A stretch of DNA of 64,000 nucleotides, taken from the NCBI GenBank assembly GCA_964017065.1, contig OZ024784.1:2230598-2294597 (forward strand), given 5' to 3'. The notes beneath the pieces are model-generated. The model saw only the letters and a list, made by a program, of their open reading frames with translations. It searched no databases and was not told the origin of the DNA. Shown in pieces: positions 1 to 11,318 of the stretch. The DNA comes from Haliclona indistincta (taxonomy: Eukaryota > Porifera > Demospongiae > Haplosclerida > Chalinidae). Positions within the stretch are counted from its first letter, which is position 1, and every line of letters begins with the position of its first letter. Position numbers and translations under genes: made by a program.

Positions 1-907
1 AGATGTTCACTGTACTGCCACGATGTGGTACATATGCACTGTAATCTGCATAATGTTCATGGTAAGGTTTAGACAAAGCTTTTTGTTAAAGGAGTCTATC
101 ACGCTGCTACACCAATCACCTTTATCATGCAGTTAATATTCTTATACATGGTGAATTTTATATGTCTAAAGACACTTAGATCTGCTGACGTTGCCCCATC
201 CTCACAATAGCTATAAGATAGTTCGAAGTTGTTACCTAAGTGACGAACCTGGAAACGATGAAAATCGGCTCGTATGGAGTGCATGCATGAGCTAGTTTCA
301 GAATAATAATAAAGTTAAAAACCTCATACAAAGAAATTATCAAGTACAGCAAAAACCAAACTAATGCCGTATAAATGGAGGAAACAAATCTTGAACTGCA
401 CCAAAAATTTGAAACTCACTGATAAAGAAAAAAGGACACAAACAAGAAAATTAAAAAAAAAGATTTCTCAAAAGGATGTAGGATGAAGAAATCTGCTACT
501 GGTCCACAATGCAAACCAACAAGGAATTAGCATGGAATGGTCTGCACACTAGATTCTCAGTCAACACCAGTATTCCTGACATATAGCCAGTAAAGCAGGC
601 ACTGATGTAGGGATGCATGATCTATTATCCAGTCAATTGTGTTACCCCTAGTTCCTTGTCAGTCTACATTGTGGACAACAACTTAACTCATGCAGTGGTG
701 GACTAAGCTAGTCTAATAATACTAGTATACATTGACAAATCATGCAGAGAAGAACAGCAAAATGCCGACTAGATGCTTGTGACTCTCAAGCGGGAACACA
801 TCCAGGGAAACACGTATCATAAAAAAGAGAACACATATCTCCATTACACGCTTAGCCCAAACGGCAATCATGGTTTAAAAATAATAGTGGAAGGAGCAGA
901 GACAATG
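1..907. other. No gene recognised
   Basis: I see no exon, RNA gene or repeat that I can support here. The open frames are short and show no family motif. The stretch lies beyond the stop codon of the ZCCHC10 gene, so its right edge is probably that gene's 3' untranslated region. Confidence 0.5.
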
Positions 908-1466
<559 letters not shown>

Positions 1467-1692
1467 CTCTCTTCACAAAAGGCAGACTGCCCGATGTGCC
1501 TCTACTCTGTGGGCGGTGGACATTAACAGTGAAACCACGCCCTAAACACGTGGATCATCAATGATAGCCTTCTGATTTCAGGAGTTGAATGAAGTGGCGG
1601 TGTCCAGGGTTTCACTAGCACTGTTTATTATTGTTACATTAACATGTAAAGGACAACAAAATTTCAAGTCAGTTTGAATTCACTTCTGATCT

Positions 1693-3010
1693 TCAAGCAG
1701 ACACATAGTGCCATAAATCCACTAGAGAGAGTGAGAGAGAAGATACACGATTATCAAACAAACAAGTACGATTCTCCTACCTGTTGATGGCATGTCACAA
1801 GGTGGAGCTGGAGGAGGTGCGCCTGCGACTATTTCAGCAGCCTTCTGAGCAGTTATAGTATCACTTGTTGACTGAGTGGTGTTTGAACTAAACAAGAGTG
1901 AATGGATGAAAAAGAAAAGCACACTAGGCTCACAGGCATAGAGATCCAGCTGGAGTTGTATGCTGCATTAGCTTCTTCCACTGTTCATGAGTTTCCTGTA
2001 CTACGCCCATTGCAAATGCCTAGATGAGCAAACAGCAACATAAAATTGGTGATTTACAACCACTGACCTTGTCTTTTGCCTCAGAATTGAAGGCAAACTG
2101 GTTTGGTGGTTTACCTGTTGGCATTTTATAGATCTTGAACCAGTTAACCGTTGCCTGGACAGTAGACCATGTCAGTTAGTAGTGTATAGTAGACATGCAC
2201 AAACAGACCTCAAGCAGACCCGGCATGTGTACTCTCACATCATTGATATCTGAAAATGAAATTTGTAGATTCTATCAACTTCACTCGATTATCAGTTACC
2301 GTTAAGTTGTGCTGCCTTCTCATCGTTCACATCAATGACCAGTATCTTCCAGTCTGTCTCTCCTGCAGTGTCAATGTTGTTACTGCTGACAGACTATAGG
2401 TGCTACACACCTTCATCGATCAGGGCAACAGTACCGAGCACCTTGACTTGAATGACCTCTCCTCGCTTCGCAACTTTGGATCCAATCTCGCACACATCCA
2501 GAGGGTCATTATCACCTTTGCACTTTGTGTTGGGGTCAACATGGTTGGGATCTTCCCAAGTCTGGACACAAGCACATAGTAATGTGTACAGTAAGGAAAC
2601 AAGAAGCTGAACCTGAGGGAATGCTCCGTAGTTCCATAAGTACCCGTGATAGGGAAAGCAGTTGTTTACAAAACGAACCTTGCCCTTCTTAACATCTTGT
2701 TTGATAGGGTTGAGCTGTTCTCCAGTGCTAATCTACAAAGAACAGGTAACTAGAATCAATGATGTGGATTTATATGCACCTCCAACTTTGCATTGGTCCA
2801 TCGAGGTATCTCCACCACCATGTTTAGTACTGTCATCCCGTCTTTTGCTGCGAGTGGTATGTCGTGAAAAGGCGATATGTACTCGCTTCCACATTCTAAT
2901 AAACAAAAAGGTCATCAGTTATCGCAGCATCTGTATAGTCTCTTACTGTGGTATAAACGGTAGTCCATTGAGTACAAACTACCGCGTTCTTCAACACTGT
3001 ACGTCGCCAT
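1693..3010 (-). CDS. PPA1: Soluble inorganic pyrophosphatase
   Basis: Ten exons give 287 residues, close to the 289 of human PPA1: 3010-2947, 2895-2780, 2732-2613, 2561-2411, 2362-2300, 2249-2209, 2154-2068, 2019-1934, 1887-1781, 1721-1693. The enzyme hydrolyses pyrophosphate to phosphate and drives biosynthetic reactions forward. The family I core is visible: [43 protein letters not shown], then the metal-binding signature D-N-D-P-L-D-V. After that come GETDWK and the conserved C-terminal half with APPPAPPCD. Reading from ATG 3010 gives [12 protein letters not shown], which matches the cytosolic form. An in-frame ATG at 3112 would add 34 basic residues, possibly a mitochondrial presequence. 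The gene is divergent from MRPS15 across about 165 bp. Confidence 0.95.
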
Positions 3011-3175
3011 GTTTGTGCACAGTATTAGTCCTTGACAAAGACGTGCTTTCAGTAATGAGGGCAACACGTGTGAGCAGCGAGGGAGTGATCGAGATAGGGC
3101 TGCTGGTAGCATTTATAAACTGCGGAGGTGTGACCAACACCACGTGGTGGTGCGCGTTAATTGAGGTGACAACAC
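3011..3175. promoter_or_regulatory. Shared divergent promoter, PPA / MRPS15
   Basis: These 165 bp separate the start codons of two head-to-head genes, pyrophosphatase on the minus strand and uS15m on the plus strand. They must therefore hold both 5' untranslated regions and both core promoters. I see no clear TATA box. This is inferred from gene layout. Confidence 0.5.
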
Positions 3176-4285
3176 ATGGCGTCTTGGTTTCTAAAGCAGT
3201 GTGTTACAACGGCTTGTTGCTTCCAGCGCGCAATCAGACTAGTCCCACAACCATGTACAACTAAAGCCTTCATTCTGCAATCCAGAAACCTCACTAGTAA
3301 GTGTACGATACTCCAGCTCTAAGTGTAGTCAGGCGATGGGTCGGGCTACGCCTGACTACTCTAAGTGACGTTCTTGCCTACTCATTTAGCTACATGGTCG
3401 TGTAATCTACCTAAAGTAACATCTTCTACACTTCCACAAGTTGATGAAGAAATGTTCAGACCCGGTTTTGCCGATTTACCTGCTTTGGAAGGGTTAGACT
3501 TTTTGCATAATGACTCGATCGTTTACAGTCTATTCACACAGTTCTTCAGAAGATGTGCAAAAAGTGTTGAAACTTAAGTTTGCTCATAAGGTGCAGAAAA
3601 CAACAATTCACTAAAAAAACATTACTTGTTTGTTTATGCAGCGCATATGGAACAAAGAGAAAAAAAATCTGATCAGAGAAGAGCTGAAACAACATTCTGA
3701 AGATAATGGATCGGCTCCAGTGCAGGGTATGTTCTATTCAAGTTGACTGTATAATTTTTATCATCCATTCGAGTATGACGGTATAATTTTTATCACTTAC
3801 ATTAGTTGGAACTTTGACAGTGCGCATAGAGTATCTTAAAGATCACATGAGAACACACAGGAAGGTAATACTGTTCAATAACTAAATAATTTATTATGAA
3901 AAGCACATAAAACTGTCCATTTTTGCAAGTCTTGCATGAATTTGCTTTGCTAAGCCTGTGCTACAAGTGCTGTACTGAAAACATGTGTGTTGACCAGGTA
4001 TTGACAGTCTGCCTCTATTATACATGTAGCTGTTGCTGACATCATGTTTTGGTGTGTTTGATTGTGTTGGGTTGTTTGACTGTCTGGCAGACAAAATAAT
4101 TATTTCTATTTGACTAGGATAAAAACACTCTGAGAAAATTGATGCAGCTAATTCATCGAAGAAGGAAGCTGTTGGTTCATGTGAGAGCTACTGACTTCTC
4201 ATATTACCACGAGTTACTGTCTACACTGCAAATTAAACCAGTTCCTGAGCATAAATTTAAGAAGAACAAACACAAAAAACCCTAA
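3176..4285 (+). CDS. MRPS15: Mitochondrial ribosomal protein uS15m
   Basis: Six exons give 189 residues: 3176-3296, 3390-3464, 3529-3590, 3642-3726, 3806-3864, 4118-4285. The product is a small-subunit component of the mitochondrial ribosome. The S15 fold is recognisable in exons 5-6: GTLTVRIEYLKDHMRTHRK, then DKNTLRKLMQLIHRRRKLLV, matching the family pattern in which an arginine-rich helix binds 16S/12S rRNA. The first exon (MASWFLKQCVTTACCFQRA) is basic and lacks acidic residues, as expected of a mitochondrial targeting peptide. Choosing donor 3465 for exon 2 removes a 64-bp intron and restores the frame into SSSEDVQKVLKLKFAHK, which aligns with vertebrate MRPS15. The apparent longer open frame running through that intron ends at a stop and is not real. 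Confidence 0.9.
3317..3367. repeat. Tiny palindrome flanked by 9-bp direct repeats
   Basis: Arms GTAGTCAGGCG (3325-3335) and CGCCTGACTAC (3349-3359) form a perfect 11-bp stem. CTCTAAGTG occurs at both 3317-3325 and 3359-3367, like a target-site duplication. It lies in intron 1 of MRPS15. Confidence 0.6.
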
Positions 4286-4406
4286 ACACTGGATCTGTAT
4301 AATAATAATTATTATTGCAATTAAAATTTCATAAATATCTAAGTTGATGTGATCATTTTACTATTAACAGCTCTGCTGCAGTTCCTAGAATTGTTAATGT
4401 TACAGA

Positions 4407-6766
4407 TTATTTTGTAGAAGGAGGATCTGCCTTCAGTTGTGTACTTAACTTGTAGTGCCCTTCTGGCTGTAGCTCCATAACTGCAAACTGACAGTTCTCA
4501 AAGTTCCATAAGCGGTGAAAAAATTCAATCTGGGACAATAATGATGAAGTTGAGTACAATCTTATTCCCTCTCACCTTCCAGTGATAGAATCTAGTGAGG
4601 AAAAGACGGCAGAAGAGACCGTGTGACACTATGATGGCATTCTGTCCACAACGGCCTCTCTCCATGTCGCGATAAAGTGACTCGAGAAACATGGACACAC
4701 GATCATACACGTCAGCACCACTAATGGAGAGACATGAATAAAAACCAAAAGAGAAGGCCAACTACCTTTCTCCTGTTGGGAATCGGTAGTAAAATGCTCC
4801 AATGCTGCGCCGTTCTCTCATCATTCCTGGAAGGTCTTTCGGATTTTGAAAATTCCCCCATTCTTGCTCCCTAATACGAGGCTCTTCACGTTCAAACAAC
4901 ACCTATCAGTCATGTGATACACATCTGAAGATCACATGACCTACTCACCTGATCATCGGGGAAAAATTGTCTAATTTCTTGATATGTTTGTCTCGATCGA
5001 ATGAACGGAGAAATGTAGAAAGCAACAGACTCCAAGTCAATGAGTTGTTTTAGTTTGAAACCTGCTTCCTAGTAGCACAGTTATCACAGTATGTGTGTAT
5101 AGTAAACAACACATGCTAACATGAGCTTGTGTCCTTCCTGTGGGAGTAAGTTCCAGTTTGTTGTCTGGTGTGTAACTATAGCGAGATGAATCCACATTAC
5201 CTTGTGACTAGAAAAAAGGAAACAAACGAGACACTATGGCAGATTCAATAAAATAGGTCAGAATCATTTCTCAGTAGTACACATACACTACAGTATGTAT
5301 ACAAGCATTGTATGGAGGTCAGAAGCTAGAGAGCAAGTATGACTGTATGAGACAACGTGCAGATGACATTATTATCATTGCCGGTTGGCAATGATATGTA
5401 GGGACGACGACAAATTAAGATGGCGGCTACTCATGTGTGAAAATGAGTTATCACGCATATCTCCGCTGTTATACATTTCTACTGCATTTTAATCTAATAA
5501 GCTGCTAATAAGTATTAGTTATTGCCCTCACGCAAAGGCATTAACCGACATAAATGACTGCGGGGAAGTCGAGTTGCCCGAGCAACGGTCCAGGCCACTG
5601 CCCGAGGCTGTTCGAGGGCGACCGACTTTCCCCGAGGTAATTTTATGTCGGTTGATGCCCGATAACACTGTGCAGGGGCGTAACTAAGGTTCGAAGAAAG
5701 AGGAGGCACACGCGTAAGCGCCAGCGATTTTTTGAAGTATCTAATTAATAGTCATTGAAAATGACGTCATTTCCATTAATCAATCACTCAATGAGGGAGT
5801 GTTATGAATAGAGATTGCAATAAATAGAATTCAGACCACTTGAGCGAGTTTTTCTGCTTCTGCTAGGACTCTACTGAGACCGTGCGCCTGTTTAAAGGGT
5901 TTGTTTACTTTGCACCTGTCTAAAATCGAGGAGGCAAATGCCTCCCCTGCCTCTATGGTAGTTATGCCCCTGCTGTGGGCGCAATAACATCTCGAATTAT
6001 TCAAACTCGCAAAGACGCAATGGTCTGTTACTATAGAAGAAGCTACGCACGGTCATTAACCTACATTAATGCCCTCAAATGGAGCAATCTGATTGGTGAA
6101 AGATGACGTACTACAAAGTGTATGTAATAATCAATAACTAATCAATGCTATAATTATGAACCCAAACCTCGCCATGACGAATGAGTATAATTCTCCGCGG
6201 ATATTCAGAAGGAGTGGGTGAGCTTTTGCCGGGTTGAAATAGACTGCAGAGAATTACAACAATAATTGAGCCTACATGACTCTTTCTCACATTTGTCCTA
6301 ATGAAGGCAATTGTCCTGCTTCCTTTCTCAACTCGTTTAATTTCGTAGTCAGTAAGATACGACGGCCAATCTTTTTCACACCCATTTCTTTCAAATGTTC
6401 TTCAGTAAGCTGCAGCAATATGCTGCCACTGTTTATATCGTGTGCTGCAAACAGTTGCATTTCTTCTGGCGCCATTCCAGAATCTTGTAGCCACCTGCTC
6501 ACCTCCTCTTCGCCCCACTCCAGAACGCCCGAGGAGGGAGACATTGGAAGGAGCGGCGTGACGTTGCGAGAGATTCCACGAGAGAGGCGTTCTGGTCGCT
6601 GCAGGGTGTTGTCGCCACCTACTGTGATAGTGGGCGCTCCCTCAGCTGCTGGCGAATCCAATAACGGCGGGAAAATGCACTCCATCGTGGACCTGCGCTT
6701 ATGTTGTAGTGCCGGTAGCATCGTTTTAGCTGAAAACAGCTCTCCTCCTTCATCGTCGCTGGCCAT
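4407..6766 (-). CDS. SAM domain fused to a histidine phosphatase (PGAM-like) domain
   Basis: Seven exons give 387 residues: 6766-6291, 6243-6168, 5207-5121, 5068-4949, 4902-4766, 4720-4576, 4529-4407. Exon 1 encodes a Ser/Pro-rich N-terminus and a SAM domain at about residues 83-150 (EWGEEEVSRWLQDSGM ... EEHLKEMGVKKIGRRILL). A 47-bp intron with GTGAG donor and CTGCAG acceptor then joins it in frame to a histidine phosphatase domain. That domain shows RRIILIRHGE (catalytic His), GNVDSSRYSYTPDNKLELT, SPFIRSRQTY (catalytic Arg), EQEWGNFQ and the second catalytic His in NAIIVSHGLFCRLFL. Motif spacing resembles the fungal and plant broad-range phosphatase subgroup (yeast DET1 type) more than glycolytic phosphoglycerate mutase. 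SAM domains mediate oligomerisation or partner binding, so it may target the phosphatase (inference). The 960-bp second intron holds two mobile-element remnants. Substrate unknown. Confidence 0.87.
5517..5663. repeat. Foldback element inside the SAM-phosphatase intron
   Basis: Near-complementary arms such as ATTAACCGACATAAA (5540-5554) and the reverse complement near 5641-5655 make a hairpin of about 150 bp with a GC-rich centre. Similar ATTAACC/TTAATGCC motifs recur near 6056-6075. The element is interrupted on its right by a second, nested element at 5673-5972. Confidence 0.55.
5673..5972. mobile_element. 300-bp non-autonomous element with CAGGGGCGTAACTA ends
   Basis: The left end CAGGGGCGTAACTAAGGT is mirrored by GGTAGTTATGCCCCTG on the right. 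CTGTG flanks both ends as a 5-bp target duplication (5668-5672 and 5973-5977). There is no coding capacity, so it is a MITE. A second family member lies at 36581-36893. It is inserted next to the foldback element. Confidence 0.7.
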
Positions 6767-6816
6767 TCTAGGGCGACGTATAACGTCAATACGCCCACGT
6801 GCAGGAAGTTGGTTTA
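6767..6816 (-). promoter_or_regulatory. Promoter-proximal region of the SAM-phosphatase gene
   Basis: This short stretch just upstream of ATG 6766 continues into a triplicated unit (6817-7162). Each unit carries a GGGCGGGG box, an Sp/KLF-type sequence. The promoter assignment is an inference from position. Confidence 0.35.
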
Positions 6817-7162
6817 GAATTGGGCGGGGTTATGAATTCTGCTTCACTTAGCTGCATACTGAGGTTGGAGTAACATCGTTACAAACTACACGTTACTAGT
6901 TCATCACATCAAAAAGCAGAGAAGATAGTTTAGAATTGGGCGGGGTTATTGACTCTGCTTCACTTAGCTGCATACTGAGGTTGGAGAAACATCGTTACAA
7001 ACTACACGTTACTAGTTCATCACATCAAAAAGCAGAGAAGATAGTTTAGAATTGGGCGGGGTTATTGACTCTGCTTCACTTAGCTGCATACTGAGGTTGG
7101 AGTAACATCGTTACAAACTACACGTTACTAGTTCATCACATCAAAAAGCAGAGAAGATAGTT
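6817..7162. repeat. Three tandem copies of a 114-116 bp unit
   Basis: Copies start at 6817, 6931 and 7047 with TAGAATTGGGCGGGGTTA and end with GCAGAGAAGATAGTTT. Copies 2 and 3 are almost identical; copy 1 is 2 bp shorter. The array starts about 50 bp upstream of the start codon of the minus-strand SAM-phosphatase gene. Confidence 0.9.
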
Positions 7163-8001
7163 TGCTACAGACACGCAGTTTGCAAACATTTGCTCCCTAA
7201 AAGAACATCTCTATACTGTTCTAGCTGTTTGCCTTCAGCCATGCAGCCACCTACACACAAACATCAACAAGCCAGTTCACAGGTTGTCAATGTCAAGTGT
7301 TGAGACAGTTGAGTATATTTGCTAGCAGGAATCCACTGGTAACACAATATGGCTATACTTTAGCACAATGCAGCGAGTAACATGTTGTGTGTCTGGTGTC
7401 AGCAGGTGGTCATCCAAGAGAAAAGAAACATTACACAGGCATTGTGAAGCATCAAACATTGTTCAATTCACAGCAGCTGTACAAGACTGTGTGGAGCGAT
7501 CATCTGTAATGCAATATGAGTATGTTCGCTGGCAGGAATCCTCTGGTAACCAGTATGGCTACACTTTTTGCACAGCACTGCCTAAGACACAGGTCAATTC
7601 ATCCTGACAGGTATGTCTATTATAAACTGACAGCTATTTTGAGCCCCACCTTTCATCTCAGTCAAACTGACGGCATATAAAAGTTCAACGAAAACATCTG
7701 GATCTGTCCAAAGATAGCACATAATGTTAGCAGCGCATTATTCCATCTATTGTCATAAAATAATGACAATTTGAGTAAGTTTGCCGGCAAGAATCCTCTG
7801 GTAAGCAACATGACTACAATTTATTCCATCACCACTGATCATAAAGTACGAATGCAGTGAACAATCGTTCCAACAACAGATTTAGGGAGTTGTGTCGTGA
7901 TAACAACATCGAAGCTACTATAATTATTTTAACTCAGCAATGAACTCAATAGTGATATCCTCACCAATGCAAACACTGCAATGTCATTGAGTTCAACTGG
8001 T
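7163..8001. repeat. Non-coding spacer with diverged short direct repeats
   Basis: No gene recognised. A motif of the form GCTGGCAGGAATCCTCTGGTAA, followed by a copy of ATATGGCTACACTTT, recurs near 7321, 7528 and 7783. This points to old repeats of roughly 200-250 bp. The right edge is the 3' flank of the fucose synthase gene. Confidence 0.45.
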
Positions 8002-9516
<1,515 letters not shown>

Positions 9517-10625
9517 TCACACATACCCATACAAAATCCACTTGGCGGCATCATCATCATCAGTGGTTCCAACCATGCTAGTAAAAGATTTACTTCTACT
9601 CATTAGTTCTTGAGGGTCATGAATTGAGTGCCTATAGTTCAATGGTTCAATCTGTTGTCGTTGTACAAATAGTTTCTTAGTCTGCATGACATGAGAGTTA
9701 CGCATTTGAAATTGATCTGCATGGAGTGGTTGTTTCTTGCAAGATTTCCATTTCTGGTCTCGTGAGAGAATTGGTTTGATAACTTTGGGTTTTTCTGGTT
9801 GCTTCCAAAATGATGAAAATCTGTTTTTATGCAGATGTGACTCAACGTGCTTGTCTGTCTTTGGATCAATTATTGTCACTCTCTTTTCAGTCTGGACAAA
9901 GATCAGGAAAAGTCAGAAGTTTACAAAATTGTGCTTACTTTATTGACCTGTCTCCCAGTGAACCTATAGACACTTGCTTCATTGAAGAGGTTGCAAGACG
10001 AGTCCTTAGCATTCTCAATCACACCACTCTTCAGAAGTTTGAGGCATACCAAACGTCCATGTCTCTTGTCCACTAGCATATGGCGACCTACTGCTGTAGT
10101 GAGATACTCTAGGAGGCAGTCTAAAATCTGGCTCCCACTGTACTGAGGATGGAGGCAAAGCATCCTCCGCAGAGATAAGCGGCTGTTGTGTTTAGCACGT
10201 AAACTCTGCTCCAGGTTGATGACAATAGAGCGCCATAACTGCACTGCAGCGTACGTGGTTGCCGTTTTTCCTGAGTCGCTGTTTTCACGAGCTATGTTCC
10301 GGTTGAGTGCATCCAATGACGTGGCTGCTTGCCAGTACTCGGTCGCTCGAAGTCGCAGCGCGTGTTTGGTGATGTCTGACGCCAGGATATCCTCAGTGCT
10401 TGCGGCTCTGCGAGCAGGTTTCAATGTTCCATGATAATTATCGTGTGGGCAGTGGGTGATGCCTTCTCGTTCGGACAGCAGCAGACGTAGAGCTCTGGCG
10501 ATCCTGGAACCGCCATGATGAGAAGTCGCGTCCGAGGTCAGCGTACTGCTGCTGAGACTGCTGACACTGGCAGCAGTGATGTCTCTCGGCTCTACCTCGA
10601 ATCCTAGGCTAGCTGCACACGCCAT
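9517..10625 (-). CDS. DEP-domain protein, DEPDC4/DEPDC7-like
   Basis: Two exons (10625-9939 and 9891-9517) give 353 residues. The DEP domain covers about residues 120-222. It starts at VQLWRSIVINLEQSLRAKH, includes YSGSQILDCLLEYL and RLVCLKLLKSGVIE, and ends near ASVYRF, the arrangement seen in DEPDC4 and DEPDC7. DEP domains bind membranes or partner signalling proteins. The N-terminal 115 residues are Ser/Thr-rich. The C-terminal exon is basic and ends soon after a Thr-Asp4-Ala run. It is shorter than human DEPDC7 (about 511 residues), lacking that protein's long C-terminal half, so one-to-one orthology is uncertain. It lies head-to-tail with the fucose synthase gene. Confidence 0.75.
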
Positions 10626-10925
10626 GCAAAACTACCGCACCAAAAGCGCGGTCGTGTTTATCAGGTCAGATGAGGACCTTCGATTCGAGGTGCGAAATAG
10701 CCAGTGTTCTACAATGTAGAGAAAATAGTTAGTACACCAAAGCCGTAAATCACCACTAATAAGGACCAGGCAAGTAAACAACTGCATTTCTTGCAAATAC
10801 ATCCATCGTAAACTGCACACATGTACATCGTACAGTGATAAACAAGTGATTGAGTTTAAAAATAATACAATGAGTCGATGCAATGAGTACTATAGTAATA
10901 AATAATATTATTGAGGAAAGTCATA
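10626..10925. other. Intergenic, no gene seen
   Basis: AT-rich spacer between the start of the DEP gene and the stop of SMIM20. It must hold the DEP promoter and the SMIM20 3' end. No repeat or RNA gene seen. Confidence 0.4.
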
Positions 10926-11236
10926 CTACTTTTTTCTGTCAAATGGATCTGTCCATACCTTCATCCCTACAAAAATATCAACTTAGTGATCAATTTATAA
11001 TGCAGCCTCTATACAAGTGTACCTCCTGGTTGTGTTTTTTCTAAAGGGACATTATCTCTCAGCCATTTTTGTTTCTCTCCTGTAAGAAAACAATTTTTAG
11101 AGCAACCAGAGTGCACACGACACCACTTACTATATTTCTCTGGGTGTAATTTAGGTTCTATTACAATGGGATAGATCGTTATGCCCAAAACTGTGACAAA
11201 ACCAGCTATCAAAGCAATGTTCTTGAACGGCGCCAT
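10926..11236 (-). CDS. SMIM20: Small integral membrane protein 20 (MITRAC7)
   Basis: Three exons (11236-11131, 11079-11023, 10966-10926) give 67 residues, exactly the length of human SMIM20. One membrane helix follows the start: MAPFKNIALIAGFVTVLGIT then IYPIVIEP. The protein ends PGGMKVWTDPFDRKK, aligning with the human GLKVWSDPF tail. The family protein sits in the mitochondrial inner membrane and stabilises newly made COX1 during cytochrome c oxidase assembly. Each exon is too short to stand out alone; the call rests on the spliced product. ATG 11236 fits the family start; an in-frame ATG at 11248 would add MINN. It is divergent from THOC2 across 82 bp. Confidence 0.92.
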
Positions 11237-11318
11237 GTTATTGATCACGTTTCTAAGTCTAGTTTACGAAGTTGTGTTGAGTTTACGGAGTATCAACACG
11301 TGGTTACGGTGATGCAAG
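11237..11318. promoter_or_regulatory. Shared divergent promoter, SMIM20 / THOC2
   Basis: Only 82 bp separate the two start codons, so both transcripts must start from overlapping promoter sequence or inside each other's leader. Inferred from layout. Confidence 0.5.

Noticed and set aside
99..284. 61-residue minus-strand ORF near the window start
   Set aside because: No recognisable family and no supporting exon context; it may be chance.
2662..3264. 200-residue plus-strand ORF
   Set aside because: It is antisense to well-conserved pyrophosphatase exons and has no family features; the real coding strand is minus.
3365..3577. 70-residue ORF in MRPS15
   Set aside because: It reads through the intron 3465-3528. 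Removing that intron restores the family sequence, so the ORF's second half is not protein.
4407..5207. Glycolytic phosphoglycerate mutase
   Set aside because: The motif set (GNVDSS, EQEWGNFQ, SPFIRSRQTY) fits the broad-range phosphatase subgroup, and the glycolytic mutase sequence is not matched.
6276..6851. 191-residue plus-strand ORF
   Set aside because: It mirrors the SAM-domain exon of the phosphatase fusion, whose minus-strand translation shows the recognisable domain.
10632..10883. 83-residue minus-strand ORF upstream of the DEP gene
   Set aside because: No conserved motif, hydrophobic and AT-driven; no splice logic links it to the neighbours.
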